A DNA stretch of 64,000 nucleotides from Planctobacterium marinum (GCF_036322805.1 NZ_AP027272.1:558001-622000), one strand, 5' to 3'. Shown: positions 10,243 through 19,887, counted from the stretch's first letter. A program made the numbers and translations. Notes: generated by a model from the sequence alone, not told the origin.

Positions 10243-11448
10243 TTGGACAAACAATCCTTGGGTAAGGGCGAGTTTATTGCGCTCTTTGCTCTGTTGATGT
10301 CGTTGACGGCGTTAACCATAGATGCCATGTTGCCTGCGCTTCCTGATATAACGCGCGATTTACGCATCGAAAATAGTAACAACGTGCAGCTGGTGATTAG
10401 CTTGTTTATCCTGGGTACAGTGTTTGGCGAGCTACTATTTGGTGCATTTGCTGATGCCTTTGGGCGTAAGAAAACGGTGGTAGCGGGAGTAGCAATATAC
10501 CTATGCGGGACAGTTATTGCGATTTTTGCCACGAGCCTTTGGCTGCTCTTGTTGGGAAGAGTGTTACAAGGTTTTGGTATTTCCGGTAGTAAAATTGGTT
10601 CTCGAGCTTTGATCAGAGATCTCTACAAAGGCGAGCAAATGGCTCAAATCATGTCGGTGATCATGGTGTTGTTCATCTTAGTGCCCATGATGGCGCCTTT
10701 TTTGGGCCAGCTGGTAATGCTGCACTTTGGCTGGCGTGCAATATTTGTGGCCTTTCTGATCTTCGCCCTGGTTGTGGTGACTTGGTTTGTTATCAGACAA
10801 CCGGAAACATTGACACTGGAAAAGCGCATTCCATTGTCCTTCAGCAACATTCTTAATTCCCTGAAGTTGATACTGAGACATCGCAGGGTGATGTCCTATT
10901 GCCTGGTTACCGGATTTACGTTCGGTGCCATGCTGGTGTATTTGAGCACTTCACAAGCCATGTTCGAGGATTTTTACGATGTGGTTGAGGATTTCCCACT
11001 ATACTTCGCCCTTTTAGCTGCGGGCGTAGGCGCCTCAGCACTGATAAACAGCAAAATCGTGGTGTTATATGGTATGCACCGCGTATCTGTATGGGCATTG
11101 TTGGGTATTGCCGCTGGTAGCTTATTACTGCTTTTGGTTACCTGGTTAAATCAAGGTATACCGCCTATGCCCCTGTTTTTAGCATGCTTCATGCTGATTT
11201 TATTCTTCATGGGATTCATTTTTGGCAACATCAATGCCATGTCTATGGAGTGGTTAGGGGGCATGGCAGGCATTGGTAACTCTATAGTGGGCTCGCTATC
11301 CAGCTTAACTGCTGTAGGCCTGGCGGTTTTAGTGGGACGTTTTTATGATGGCAATGCTTATCCGGTGGCTTTGTGCTTTTTTATCGTTGCGCTATTCAGT
11401 CTATGGCTTTTGAGATATGCGCGGCGCTCTCCGGCAATATCGCTGTAA
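10243..11448 (+). CDS. Bcr/CflA-family MFS drug exporter
   Basis: This 401-residue, 12-helix major facilitator exporter has the antiporter-type start LTALTIDAMLPALPDI in helix 1. A loop 2-3 motif follows (GAFADAFGRKKTVVAG) and then helix 4-5 elements (VLQGFGISG). These are hallmarks of the Bcr/CflA multidrug group. The start is a TTG at 10243 preceded by AAGGA at suitable spacing, and no ATG fits better. It lies 78 bases after fghA in the same direction and may be partly co-transcribed, although nothing ties its function to formaldehyde. Confidence 0.88.
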   Translation: MDKQSLGKGEFIALFALLMSLTALTIDAMLPALPDITRDLRIENSNNVQLVISLFILGTVFGELLFGAFADAFGRKKTVVAGVAIYLCGTVIAIFATSLWLLLLGRVLQGFGISGSKIGSRALIRDLYKGEQMAQIMSVIMVLFILVPMMAPFLGQLVMLHFGWRAIFVAFLIFALVVVTWFVIRQPETLTLEKRIPLSFSNILNSLKLILRHRRVMSYCLVTGFTFGAMLVYLSTSQAMFEDFYDVVEDFPLYFALLAAGVGASALINSKIVVLYGMHRVSVWALLGIAAGSLLLLLVTWLNQGIPPMPLFLACFMLILFFMGFIFGNINAMSMEWLGGMAGIGNSIVGSLSSLTAVGLAVLVGRFYDGNAYPVALCFFIVALFSLWLLRYARRSPAISL

Positions 11449-11457
11449 AACACTGAC

Positions 11458-11781
11458 TCAGTTGAACTTTGAAGACAATTGCTGTGGGGTACTAGTCATG
11501 ATGCCTAAGGACATTTTGGGTTCTTCAAGGAGTTTGATGCAAAATCCTTGTCTGGCAATTGACTGACGAGTTTCATATTCTGCCAGTTCTGAATATTGAT
11601 AAGAATAGGGTTTAATAGGAATTGTGCTGTCAGAGTCGCGCTTGCGGTTATTGCGGCTCATCCAGGCATCAGAAATAACGGACACCAAAGTCGGACTTGT
11701 GTCAGCCTGGACCCGCAATTCATGCGTTTCCTGGTGTCCCCCTGAATTGATCACCATTAAATGGTATACATCCACAATCAT
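11458..11781 (-). CDS. Hypothetical protein, 107 residues
   Basis: I do not recognise this protein. It is soluble, with no signal peptide or membrane segment. The sequence opens MIVDVYHLMVINSGGHQ and has a basic, polar middle (WMSRNNRKRDSDS). It is convergent with the MFS exporter, with 9 bases between the stops, and divergent from the CoA-transferase. A weak AAAG precedes the ATG. The isolated position and plausible composition support a real gene, but no function can be proposed. Confidence 0.5.
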   Translation of the reverse strand: MIVDVYHLMVINSGGHQETHELRVQADTSPTLVSVISDAWMSRNNRKRDSDSTIPIKPYSYQYSELAEYETRQSIARQGFCIKLLEEPKMSLGIMTSTPQQLSSKFN

Positions 11782-11950
11782 CTTTGTTTTTCTTGTTGTC
11801 TTTTTTCTTCTTCTTAGTAAGGATCTTTGACAGCCGCCCTGGAACGTTTGTCATGCCTTCCTTGCAGTCGTGGACTCATGCGTGGGCATATACAAGGAAG
11901 TCAGCAAACTATGCCGCAAATGTGCAGGAAATATGGAAAATTTAACATTT

Positions 11951-11965
11951 CTGTAACTTTTACAG
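11951..11965. repeat. Short inverted repeat upstream of the CoA-transferase
   Basis: CTGTAA-CTT-TTACAG is a perfect 6-base inverted repeat with a 3-base centre, 64 bases upstream of the CoA-transferase ATG. It resembles a LexA box but its inner spacing is 7, not 8, so I treat it as a possible operator of unknown regulator. Confidence 0.35.
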
Positions 11966-12028
11966 TTGTTTGCTTGAAAAATGCACAATGTGACAGTTTT
12001 TTTTAGGGATTTTGATAGGAAAACGACA

Positions 12029-13276
12029 ATGAATAAAGACACAACAAACCAGTATATCAGACCGTTAGAAGGTATCAGGGTGATTGAGTTTGGGCAATTG
12101 CTCGCGGGCCCATTTGCAGGTTGTATTTTGGGCTATTTCGGTGCCGAAGTGATAAAAATTGAACCACCAGAGGGGGGGGATCCGATCCGTGGTTGGCGTG
12201 AGGTGGAAAATGGCACTTCGTTTTGGTGGCGTAGTATTGGTCGCAATAAAAAGTCAGTGACTTTGGATCTCAAACAACAGGCTGGCAGAGATATCGCTAA
12301 GCGGCTGGTGCAAAAAGCGGATGTGGTAATCGAAAATTTTCGGCCGGGTGTGATGGAGAATTGGGGGCTAGGTCCGGAGGAAATGAAAGCCAGCAATCCA
12401 GGGCTGGTTTATGCACGTATCTCAGGCTTTGGTCAAACCGGGCCTTACTCAAAAAAGCCGGGGTTTGCCTCTGTGTGCGAGGGTATTAGTGGTTTTCGCT
12501 ATCTAAATGGTCACCCCGGAGATGTTCCTGTACGTCCCAATTTGAGTATCGGAGATACCATATCTGGTATCCATGCAGCGTTGGGAATCGCGCTGGCCAT
12601 TATTCAGCGACAAAAAGATCCTGCCCACCAAGGGCAAGTGGTAGATGTGGCACTCTATGAGTCGATGTTTAATCTGCTGGAGGCGGTAATACCTGAGTAT
12701 TCTGGTGCGGGTGTAGTACGTGAAGCATCTGGTACAACGGTTACCGGCATAGTGCCCACCAATACCTACACCTGTCAGGATGGCAAGCATGTGGTAATTG
12801 GCGGTAATGGCGATTCTATTTTCAAGCGACTGATGCAGGCTGCAAAGCGCGAAGATTTAGCACAGGATCCCAGGCTTAGTAGCAACGCAGGACGAGTTGA
12901 GCACGAAGCTGAAATTGATGAAGTATTGGCTAAATGGTGTGCTACCTTGCCTGCCGATTCCATATTGAATGTGCTGGCAGAATATCGAGTACCCGCTGGC
13001 CCCATATATAACGTTGAAGATATGATGCAAGATCGCCATTTTAACGAGCGCGGTTTATTCGAAACCGTCGAAATCGATGGCAAACCGTTAAAAATACCCG
13101 CTATTTTACCCAAATTACAAGATTCCCCCGGAAAAACAGATTGGCCCGGTGGCAAGGTTGGCCAACACAATCATCAGGTTCTGACCGAGTTATTGGCATT
13201 AGATGAATCGGAACTGAGCGAATTAATGCAAACCGGGGCGTTAGGTTCTAACCCTCTTATGGAGAAGCAGCAATAG
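12029..13276 (+). CDS. CaiB/BaiF family III CoA-transferase
   Basis: This enzyme moves coenzyme A between carboxylic acids by way of an aspartyl-CoA intermediate. The 415-residue product shows the family start LEGIRVIEFGQLLAGPFAG and the EVIKIEPPEGGDPIR segment. The catalytic Asp is in the SIGDTISGIHAALG region, and a late PAGPIYNVEDMMQD segment is also present. The ATG at 12029 has GATAGGA upstream; an in-frame ATG at 11981 lies in low-quality context and would add 16 residues. No partner beta-oxidation or acyl-CoA gene is adjacent, so the acid substrate cannot be named. Confidence 0.9.
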   Translation: MNKDTTNQYIRPLEGIRVIEFGQLLAGPFAGCILGYFGAEVIKIEPPEGGDPIRGWREVENGTSFWWRSIGRNKKSVTLDLKQQAGRDIAKRLVQKADVVIENFRPGVMENWGLGPEEMKASNPGLVYARISGFGQTGPYSKKPGFASVCEGISGFRYLNGHPGDVPVRPNLSIGDTISGIHAALGIALAIIQRQKDPAHQGQVVDVALYESMFNLLEAVIPEYSGAGVVREASGTTVTGIVPTNTYTCQDGKHVVIGGNGDSIFKRLMQAAKREDLAQDPRLSSNAGRVEHEAEIDEVLAKWCATLPADSILNVLAEYRVPAGPIYNVEDMMQDRHFNERGLFETVEIDGKPLKIPAILPKLQDSPGKTDWPGGKVGQHNHQVLTELLALDESELSELMQTGALGSNPLMEKQQ

Positions 13277-13291
13277 TGTGATGAGTGCTGA

Positions 13292-14119
13292 CTAATTTTG
13301 ATAGGCCAGTTGGTCGTATTTCTCTAATAGCCGACTGAAGTGTTGGCCTTTAATTACAGCTGCCTGGTCCCAAATTTGACTCACCAGTTGCTGCTGTTGT
13401 TGCCAGAAATCTTGACTAAACAGTAAATAGCCGTACTGGTTTACCAGAGGTGGAGAGTGGGCAATAAAATTTAAGGGCTGCTCTTTGTTTTGATAAAGAA
13501 AATAACCTCCTGACTGGCAGTGAGTGACCGCGCCTTCAGCCAGCGATTTTTGTAGCAGGTTCAAAGCGGATTTCGATGAATTGGTCTTAACGAAGGGAAT
13601 ATCGTGTTTTTCCAGAACCGAGACAACGGTATAACCTTGAGGAACGGCTACAGGTTTAGCTGGATGCATATTAAATTGTGCGCCATCCCAAGTTAATAAC
13701 GAGTCTCGGTGGGTGAACAGGCAGTAGCGAGTGGCTGCGATGGCTCGAGTTGCGTCTGGTAAACCATTTTTCATGGGATAGACACCAATCTTAGTTCTTT
13801 CATCTTGATAACCCGCGATGACAAGCTCAGATGTGTTTTTAGCGAGTTGATTCAGGCAACGCTGCCAAGGGACACGTTCAAATTCGATGCGTACTTGTGG
13901 CATTGCCGCGTCTAGTAGCTGCAGCATTTCAATCATAACACCGGGGTTCTCAGCAGGTGGCTTAAGTCCGGTTCCAGTATAAAAAGGCGTGAGTTCTTGC
14001 TCCTCATAACACATACGCAAGGTGGTGATATTAGTGCTTGTTTCTGCTTGTGCATTAGCACCAGCCCAAACCGCGCATATCACCAGCAGTTTTATAATGT
14101 GTAGGTAAACCCAACCCAT
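13292..14119 (-). CDS. Periplasmic solute-binding-like protein (family 3 type)
   Basis: This 275-residue exported protein has a signal peptide (hydrophobic residues 6-22, cleavage near ANAQAE). Its fold resembles extracellular solute-binding proteins of the amino-acid type (LRMCYEEQELTPFY at the start, then NPGVMIEMLQLLDAAMPQ, and a C-terminal lobe ending SRLLEKYDQL). It lies 63 bases downstream of a 7TM hybrid kinase on the same strand, with no ABC permease or ATPase nearby. I infer a sensory or accessory role rather than transport, but this is unproven. Confidence 0.75.
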   Translation of the reverse strand: MGWVYLHIIKLLVICAVWAGANAQAETSTNITTLRMCYEEQELTPFYTGTGLKPPAENPGVMIEMLQLLDAAMPQVRIEFERVPWQRCLNQLAKNTSELVIAGYQDERTKIGVYPMKNGLPDATRAIAATRYCLFTHRDSLLTWDGAQFNMHPAKPVAVPQGYTVVSVLEKHDIPFVKTNSSKSALNLLQKSLAEGAVTHCQSGGYFLYQNKEQPLNFIAHSPPLVNQYGYLLFSQDFWQQQQQLVSQIWDQAAVIKGQHFSRLLEKYDQLAYQN

Positions 14120-14182
14120 TACTTTTTTGCCATCCCAAATGAAACTTTATTAAAGCATAGTTCAATGTGGCAAAAACTCAGT

Positions 14183-17100
14183 TTAAAAGTGATGATTTGC
14201 CAAATCAGATTTCAGGTGATCTACCTCAAGCCATATAGCTTTTTCGATGACGCTGAATTGCGCTGCCTCACTTGTGGGTTTTTGTACCAGACTCAAGAGT
14301 TCTTGCAGCTCCTCTTGCAGCCGAGTCCAGCCGAGTTTAGAGGCTTTAGGAAGTATTCTATTCAGGTAAAGGCGAGCAATATTGTTCTCGCCACGAGCAA
14401 GACAGGAGAAAATCTGCTCCAATTCATCTTTGAGTCGATTGATGAAATTTTGTAGTTCTGACAGCAATAATTCTATGTCCATATCACAACTCACAACACC
14501 TCGGGGAATATCCACACTTGATACATTGCAAATCAGATTGGTTAAAGACATCGCCTCGATATAGGTTGTTTGTGCTTTTTCCTGTTCTTGTTCTTTAAGT
14601 AATTGTTCTAAAAGTGCGAATTTATCGCCTAACAAGCCGAAACCAAAAGAGCCCGCGGCACCTTTTATGCGATGGGCAATTTCTTCCGCTTTTTGTAAAT
14701 CCCCGGCAGACCAACAGTGCTCTAAATCAACCGCCTGTTGTAGCAGATCAGCATGATAATCTCGCACTAAGCCGAGCATTTCATCGTTGGAAAACAAACT
14801 TTCTGTACTCCCTTTGGCGTTCAGATATTTACTGAGTGTGGCAATAAAGTCCTGTCTGACAATGGGTTTGGCCAGATGATCATTAAAACCTTTGCTCAGA
14901 TACGACTCAATTTCATGTTTCATATTGTTTGCCGTTAACGCAATAATCGGCAGTTCATAGCCATAGCTACGCAACTGTTCAGTCGCTTCGTCTCCCTTCA
15001 TTCTTGGCATTTGTATATCCATCAGAATGAGATCGTATTCCTGTTCTAGTACTTTTTGCAAGGCAATATCACCATCTTCTGCTTCAACGACGGTAACATT
15101 CATGCGATTCAGTATTATTTTGATCAAATCGCGGTTATTGGGGTGATCGTCTACTAATAGTACTTTGGCACCAGAAAAATCCGGTACATCAGAAGTGTCC
15201 TGAGGGGACGCTACCACAGAATCGTCTATCGCTGCGATAGTATGCAGCATCTCACTGGTTGCCGTTGGGGGAGCGGCAATATTGACGGTAAAACCGGAGC
15301 CTTTTCCGGGGATACTTTTAGCCGATATATCCCCTCCTAATCCTTGGGCCAGGCGGCGGGAAATACTGAGCCCTAGTCCCGTTCCACCAAATTGACGTGC
15401 GATGGAGGCGCCGCCTTGCTCAAAGGGATCAAAAACGGCGGCAAGCTTTTCCTCAGACATGCCCACACCGGTGTCCTCAACACTGACTGAGAGTTTGTTT
15501 TCTAACCATGCGACATTGACGGTAACGCTCCCCAATTCGGTAAACTTGATGGCGTTATTGCTCAAGTTGAGTAAGATTTGACGGAATCGGTAAGGATCGG
15601 TGACCACTTCAGAGGGCAATGGAAAATGATAGTGCAGGGCAAAGTCCAGACCTTTGTCTCTGGCGCGTTTAGCCATGACTCCCTCAACTTGCGCTAATAC
15701 CTCAAGCACGGAGCAAGGTTGCATCTCATATTCGAGTTTATCCGCCTCGATTTTACTGATGTCCAGAATGTCACTAATAATGTGCAGTAGATGGTTACCA
15801 TTCTCAGCGATGACCCTGAGCACTCTTTCTTGCTCATCGCGGTTGATATCGCCTTGTAATATGCCTTCAGCGTAGCCAATGATTGCTGTTAAAGGCGTTC
15901 TGATTTCGTGGCTCATATTGGCAAGGAAGTGACTTTTGGCACTACTGGCTTCCTGCAGCTCACTGATGAGATGCTCAAGCGCAACATTGGCTTCGGCCAA
16001 CGCCTCGGTGCGCTCATAGACTTTTTGTTCAAGACTACTGGCCAGGCGTCGATTTTCACCGGTTATCAGACTCACTTTAGCCGCCAGGGCCAGAGACAGT
16101 AAAATACAGCCCGTTGTACTGGATAGCAGGCCGATAAAATTGATGCTTACCGCGATATGGATTTCAGGTAACAGAAATGCCAATGTCCACAATATTGATT
16201 GGATGGCAAAGGCACAATAGGCGAAAACAAAGAAGCGCGATGGATGATAACCCCGTCGCCAGCCGATGATACCAGCACCAATACTGGTGATAATCACTAT
16301 GGAAACTGTGGCGTAAACCACCAGTATGCCTGAGTAGGGCGCGAAAGCGGTGATGGGTACTAAGACGAAACAGAGCCAGAAAAACAGCATCAGGGTACTG
16401 TCTAGTCGACTTGAAATACTATTCAAATCAAGAAAGTCGCGAGTGAATAAAATCGAAAATGCCGCACTGATTAAAAAGGGAGGTAAAAGCCAATACTCTG
16501 GCAATATCAGAAAAAAGAGCTTGATGATGCCGATAATATTAGCCCACGCAAAAGCCAGCACTGCGGAACAAAGGGTAAAATACAGATAGGCTTTGGCTCG
16601 ACTGGCATAATACAAAAACAGATTGTAGACGCTTAAGGCAATCAACATACCCAAAGCTAATACCTGGATTACTGATTTACTTTTTAGTTTTTCATCCACT
16701 TCTGTTGCGCTAAACAGATTAACTTTAACCGGTGCCAAATAAAAATCGCTATCGAAAACCAATAACAAAGTCCCTGTCACACCTGTTGGAATATCAATGT
16801 AGCTGCCTTGTTGTAGAGCAATTTCAGAGGTGTGGTGCAATCCACTCGTTCCCGTCTGTAGACCGTCTTTTTGGTAAAAGTACACAGACACAGTCTCTGC
16901 CACTGGGCTAAAAGGATTAATAAACCAACGGGTGTGTTGTGTCGTGTTTAATAGTTTTGTTGCTGCCACCAGACGATCTTCAGCCGCCTGAGGCGTTTCA
17001 AGTGCGGACAGGCTGTTTAACCAGCTCATTAGCTGCGCCCGGGAGTTGGGTAATTCAGATGATTCCAGTTGGAAGTAAGTCAGGTCTTCCACGGGTAACA

Positions 17101-17221
17101 CATTAGAAGTGTGGCTCAACTCAAAGGTGTTCAGTTCTGTGTTTGCCAAAGTGAACGGCACATAGCAGAGGTAGCCAATAAGCAGCAATCCATAAATGAT
17201 TTGACGTTGAAGTTGAGCCAA
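14183..17221 (-). CDS. 7TM-type hybrid sensor histidine kinase with REC and Hpt domains
   Basis: This 1012-residue membrane sensor kinase begins with a signal-like segment (residues 1-26). It has a periplasmic 7TMR-DISMED2-like region (about 30-175), seven helices (about 183-385) and a coiled coil (390-428). The kinase core has phospho-acceptor His438 in NMSHEIRTPL and ATPase boxes at 552-625 (LNLSNNAIKF, DTGVGM, GGTGLGLSI). A receiver domain carries Asp735 (LILMDIQMP), and a C-terminal Hpt domain has His850 in AHRIKGAAGSFG. A full internal phosphorelay is therefore present, but no DNA-binding response regulator is adjacent, so the output partner is elsewhere. DISM periplasmic domains often bind carbohydrate-like ligands; the ligand here is unknown. 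Confidence 0.93.
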   Translation of the reverse strand: MAQLQRQIIYGLLLIGYLCYVPFTLANTELNTFELSHTSNVLPVEDLTYFQLESSELPNSRAQLMSWLNSLSALETPQAAEDRLVAATKLLNTTQHTRWFINPFSPVAETVSVYFYQKDGLQTGTSGLHHTSEIALQQGSYIDIPTGVTGTLLLVFDSDFYLAPVKVNLFSATEVDEKLKSKSVIQVLALGMLIALSVYNLFLYYASRAKAYLYFTLCSAVLAFAWANIIGIIKLFFLILPEYWLLPPFLISAAFSILFTRDFLDLNSISSRLDSTLMLFFWLCFVLVPITAFAPYSGILVVYATVSIVIITSIGAGIIGWRRGYHPSRFFVFAYCAFAIQSILWTLAFLLPEIHIAVSINFIGLLSSTTGCILLSLALAAKVSLITGENRRLASSLEQKVYERTEALAEANVALEHLISELQEASSAKSHFLANMSHEIRTPLTAIIGYAEGILQGDINRDEQERVLRVIAENGNHLLHIISDILDISKIEADKLEYEMQPCSVLEVLAQVEGVMAKRARDKGLDFALHYHFPLPSEVVTDPYRFRQILLNLSNNAIKFTELGSVTVNVAWLENKLSVSVEDTGVGMSEEKLAAVFDPFEQGGASIARQFGGTGLGLSISRRLAQGLGGDISAKSIPGKGSGFTVNIAAPPTATSEMLHTIAAIDDSVVASPQDTSDVPDFSGAKVLLVDDHPNNRDLIKIILNRMNVTVVEAEDGDIALQKVLEQEYDLILMDIQMPRMKGDEATEQLRSYGYELPIIALTANNMKHEIESYLSKGFNDHLAKPIVRQDFIATLSKYLNAKGSTESLFSNDEMLGLVRDYHADLLQQAVDLEHCWSAGDLQKAEEIAHRIKGAAGSFGFGLLGDKFALLEQLLKEQEQEKAQTTYIEAMSLTNLICNVSSVDIPRGVVSCDMDIELLLSELQNFINRLKDELEQIFSCLARGENNIARLYLNRILPKASKLGWTRLQEELQELLSLVQKPTSEAAQFSVIEKAIWLEVDHLKSDLANHHF

Positions 17222-17317
17222 ATTATTAATCCTTTAAACTTAAAATAGTGCGTAGCAATTTGCGAGCTACAACATTTGTAACGGCAAGCAATTAGATTAT
17301 AGAAAACATTCTCCAAA

Positions 17318-17899
17318 TTAGTTATGGCGCGGTTGAATATTTTCGAAATGTAGCTGGAATCGATGTAGCAAATCTAACAGCGGTGTTACGTCAGTGCAGC
17401 TACTTAAGCTGCAGGCAACGGCCTCAAGAGTGGATAGTTGGTGATCCGCATGATTTTTGCGAATACGATATTGTGCATCTGAAATGTTGCTTAGTCGGTA
17501 ACATGGCATCGAGTGTAACCAAGGGTTAAGATGCCAGATTTTACGGGCTTTGCGCCACGTGGCGTCAATAAAGAGCAATCGGGTGGTGGGCAATGGCGGG
17601 TTAGTTCCTGTTTGTATTGCGCTGTCATGGGCGGGATAAATACAGCCCCAGGCTTGTGGCTCCTGCGCTATTTTGGCTTTTAAATAAGCAAAGTCAGACT
17701 CCGATTCTCCCGGCCAAATTATAGTTTGCGGTAAAAGCTGTTTTACTAAGCGAGCCGTGTTTTTACTGTGGTTCTGCTCCAGCGGGTGTTGTAGGATGTG
17801 TAGTTCACCGGAATAGTGCATTGGCTTGGTTTCTGCCACTAATTGGCAAATACAGGCTTTTTCCGGCAGTTGGCAGGTTGAACAGACGCTTCGTGGCAT
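17318..17899 (-). CDS. DTW-domain protein (tRNA uridine aminocarboxypropyltransferase type)
   Basis: Proteins of this family transfer a 3-amino-3-carboxypropyl group from S-adenosylmethionine to a tRNA uridine. The 193-residue product shows the N-terminal cysteine cluster (CSTCQLPEKACIC) and the segment HPLEQNHSKNTARL. The defining motif is present as DATWRKARK, followed by NPWLHSMPCYRL. The ATG at 17899 is preferred; a longer frame back to 17962 would overlap the divergent gene. Only 26 bases separate its start from the alkyltransferase-like gene, so the two promoters must overlap or lie inside coding sequence. Confidence 0.88.
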   Translation of the reverse strand: MPRSVCSTCQLPEKACICQLVAETKPMHYSGELHILQHPLEQNHSKNTARLVKQLLPQTIIWPGESESDFAYLKAKIAQEPQAWGCIYPAHDSAIQTGTNPPLPTTRLLFIDATWRKARKIWHLNPWLHSMPCYRLSNISDAQYRIRKNHADHQLSTLEAVACSLSSCTDVTPLLDLLHRFQLHFENIQPRHN

Positions 17900-17925
17900 A
17901 ACCAGACAGAATTTTACAGTCAAAA

Positions 17926-18264
17926 ATGAATCCAGTTTACGCCAGAATCTGGCAAACCACATTACAAATTCCCGCTGGTAGTGTCGCTAGCTACGGTCAG
18001 ATTGCTGATCTTTCCGGTTTGCCGGGACGTGCCCGATTAGTGGGAAAAGCCATGGGATTGGCACCGAAAACGATGCAAGTACCGTGGTTTAGAGTGTTGC
18101 GTGCAGACGGTAAAATCGCTTTTCCTGCAGGTAGTGAGCTGGCGGAAAAGCAGAAAGGCCAACTGCAGGAAGAGGGCGTTGTGGTGCTGAACAACAGGGT
18201 GAAACTGCGAGAGTTTCAATGGCAACCGGATCTCAGTGAATTGCTATTTAAGCTGAGTTACTAG
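17926..18264 (+). CDS. Alkyltransferase-like protein (ATL/YbaZ type)
   Basis: This 112-residue protein is related to O6-methylguanine-DNA methyltransferase and has only the DNA-binding domain. The active-site PCHRV motif of the methyltransferases reads VPWFRVL, so the acceptor cysteine is replaced by Trp, the defining mark of ATL proteins. The recognition helix region (SYGQIADLSGLPGRARLVG) and the Arg finger segment are intact. ATL proteins bind O6-alkylguanine, bend the DNA and flag it for nucleotide excision repair. It is divergent from the DTW gene, with starts 26 bases apart. Confidence 0.92.
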   Translation: MNPVYARIWQTTLQIPAGSVASYGQIADLSGLPGRARLVGKAMGLAPKTMQVPWFRVLRADGKIAFPAGSELAEKQKGQLQEEGVVVLNNRVKLREFQWQPDLSELLFKLSY

Positions 18265-18283
18265 ACCTGACAGGTAAGAAAGC

Positions 18284-18466
18284 TTAGTGCTCCTGCACAT
18301 CACGTATTATTACAGCCAACTGATCTACCGTGACATCGGAGGGACATAACCCTTTACTCACCAACTCTGAATGCACCTTGTCAGGATGATTTTGCCAGTC
18401 CTCCTGAGCATTGCGCTTTATATACTTACCAAGTTGTTTTTGCATACTTCTGGTTAAACAAGACAT
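18284..18466 (-). CDS. Small hypothetical protein, 60 residues
   Basis: I do not recognise this short soluble protein. It begins MSCLTRSMQKQLGKYIKRN and ends with a likely helix (VTVDQLAVIIRDVQEH). A GGAAA element lies about 9 bases before the ATG. It is convergent with the ATL gene (19 bases between stops) and sits in a spacer before the ECF sigma gene. The ribosome site and protein-like composition support coding, but only moderately. Confidence 0.45.
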   Translation of the reverse strand: MSCLTRSMQKQLGKYIKRNAQEDWQNHPDKVHSELVSKGLCPSDVTVDQLAVIIRDVQEH

Positions 18467-18635
18467 ACTACTATTTCCACTGAATACTACTTTGCAGCTG
18501 ACTATCCGGGCTTTTGTAACCCTTTGCTATTGTGTTATCGACTACAGGACTTACATACTTTAACGACTGAGATACCCCTTTTAATCCACACAGACAAAGC
18601 AGCGCTATAAATCCGCAATGAAATACATGCAAAAT

Positions 18636-19886
18636 TTATTGTTCTGCAAGGATTTGTTTTATTTTTTCAGCCTGGCGGCAAAAATGGGACTGTTCTTGAG
18701 GGTGATTACTGTGGGCTTCGGCTTGCAAATAACTGGCGTGAGCAGCCTTTAAATCACCTGCCCGTTGATGAAGGTCGGCTTGCAATGCATAAAAGGGTGC
18801 GTAGCTGGCAAGGGCTCCGCTTTTTTCTAATACAGTCAATTGTCTCATTGCCTCTGCAACGTTACGGGACATGCTGATGGCATAAATACTATTGAGTTTG
18901 ACGACAGGGGAGTTGTCCAGGGCAATATGTACTCTGTATAAAGCTTCAATTTCTGCCCAGTCGGTGCTTTGCCACGAAGTACTGTGACAGTGCATGCCTT
19001 GTATGGCTGCTTGTATTTGATATACACCGAGGGCTTGCCGAGCCATAGCCCGTTGCAATAGCCGCTCGGCCTCTGCTATCAGTGAAGCCTGCCACAAAGC
19101 TCGGTTTTGTTCTGAGAGTGGTACAATCTGGTGCTTAGAGTCGTATCTGGCAGATTGCCGGGATTGGTGGAATAACATTAGGGCCAGCATGCCTTCTACC
19201 TCGGCCTGGTAAGGTAACAGGCTATCGAGTCGTTTCACCAGGTTCATGGCATTGCCGGCGAGATCAAGTGGGTCCGACTGTTGGTTTACTCCGGCATTAA
19301 ACATCAGGTAAAGGGTTTTTAAAACAGCATTGAGTCGCTCTGCAAGATGCCTGGACTCTGGAATGACAAAAGGAATTGCTGCCTGCTTTATTTTCCGTTT
19401 GGCTCGGGTAAGACGCTGTTCCAGTGTCGTTTGGCTTAGTAACAGGGCCTGAGCTATTTGTTCCGTGCTCAAGCCTGCAACAATACTCAGGGTCAGTGCC
19501 ACCTGTTTATCAAAATCCAATGCGGGATGACAGCAAGTAAATATCAGCTTCAACTGCTCGTCGCCATAGTGGATGTCTGCCATGTCCTCATCGGCTATAT
19601 CGTCGTCAACGGCAAGAGCTTTGATTAGCACGGCTTTATCCGTTGCCATTTTTTTATGGCGGTAACTATCAATAAATTTGTTGCGTGCCGTGCGTTTGAA
19701 CCAGGCTGGCGGGTTTTCAGGAGGGCTGGTTTGCCAATGTTGCATAGCCAATAAGAACGTCTCATGCCAGATTTCCTGAGCTAACTCTAAATCCTGCGCC
19801 AAGCTCATGATATAAGCCAGTATGGGTTGCGAATACTGGCGGTATAGATGCTCTAGCGAGAGAGTTGTAGTGTCGTTGTTTGCCAC
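18636..19886 (-). CDS. ECF42-type RNA polymerase sigma factor with C-terminal extension
   Basis: This 416-residue sigma factor is far longer than ordinary ECF sigmas. Sigma-2 (YRQYSQPILAYIMSLAQDLELAQEIWHETF) and sigma-4 (LTLSIVAGLSTEQIAQALLLSQTTLEQRL) regions occupy the first 180 residues. The rest is a helical, TPR-like extension (for example LYRVHIALDNSPVVKLNSIYAISMSRNVAEA). This layout, with a DGPF protein beside it, defines the ECF42 group, where the extension is needed for activity and no anti-sigma factor is known. The start is a GTG at 19886 with AGGA 5 bases upstream, directly after the DGPF stop. It is the last gene of the VOC-DGPF-sigma operon. Confidence 0.92.
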   Translation of the reverse strand: MANNDTTTLSLEHLYRQYSQPILAYIMSLAQDLELAQEIWHETFLLAMQHWQTSPPENPPAWFKRTARNKFIDSYRHKKMATDKAVLIKALAVDDDIADEDMADIHYGDEQLKLIFTCCHPALDFDKQVALTLSIVAGLSTEQIAQALLLSQTTLEQRLTRAKRKIKQAAIPFVIPESRHLAERLNAVLKTLYLMFNAGVNQQSDPLDLAGNAMNLVKRLDSLLPYQAEVEGMLALMLFHQSRQSARYDSKHQIVPLSEQNRALWQASLIAEAERLLQRAMARQALGVYQIQAAIQGMHCHSTSWQSTDWAEIEALYRVHIALDNSPVVKLNSIYAISMSRNVAEAMRQLTVLEKSGALASYAPFYALQADLHQRAGDLKAAHASYLQAEAHSNHPQEQSHFCRQAEKIKQILAEQ

Positions 19887-19887
19887 G

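Noticed and set aside
11951-11965. CTGT...ACAG near the CoA-transferase as a LexA box
   Set aside because: The spacing is 7 rather than 8 bases and the gene is not a known SOS member. It is kept only as an inverted repeat.
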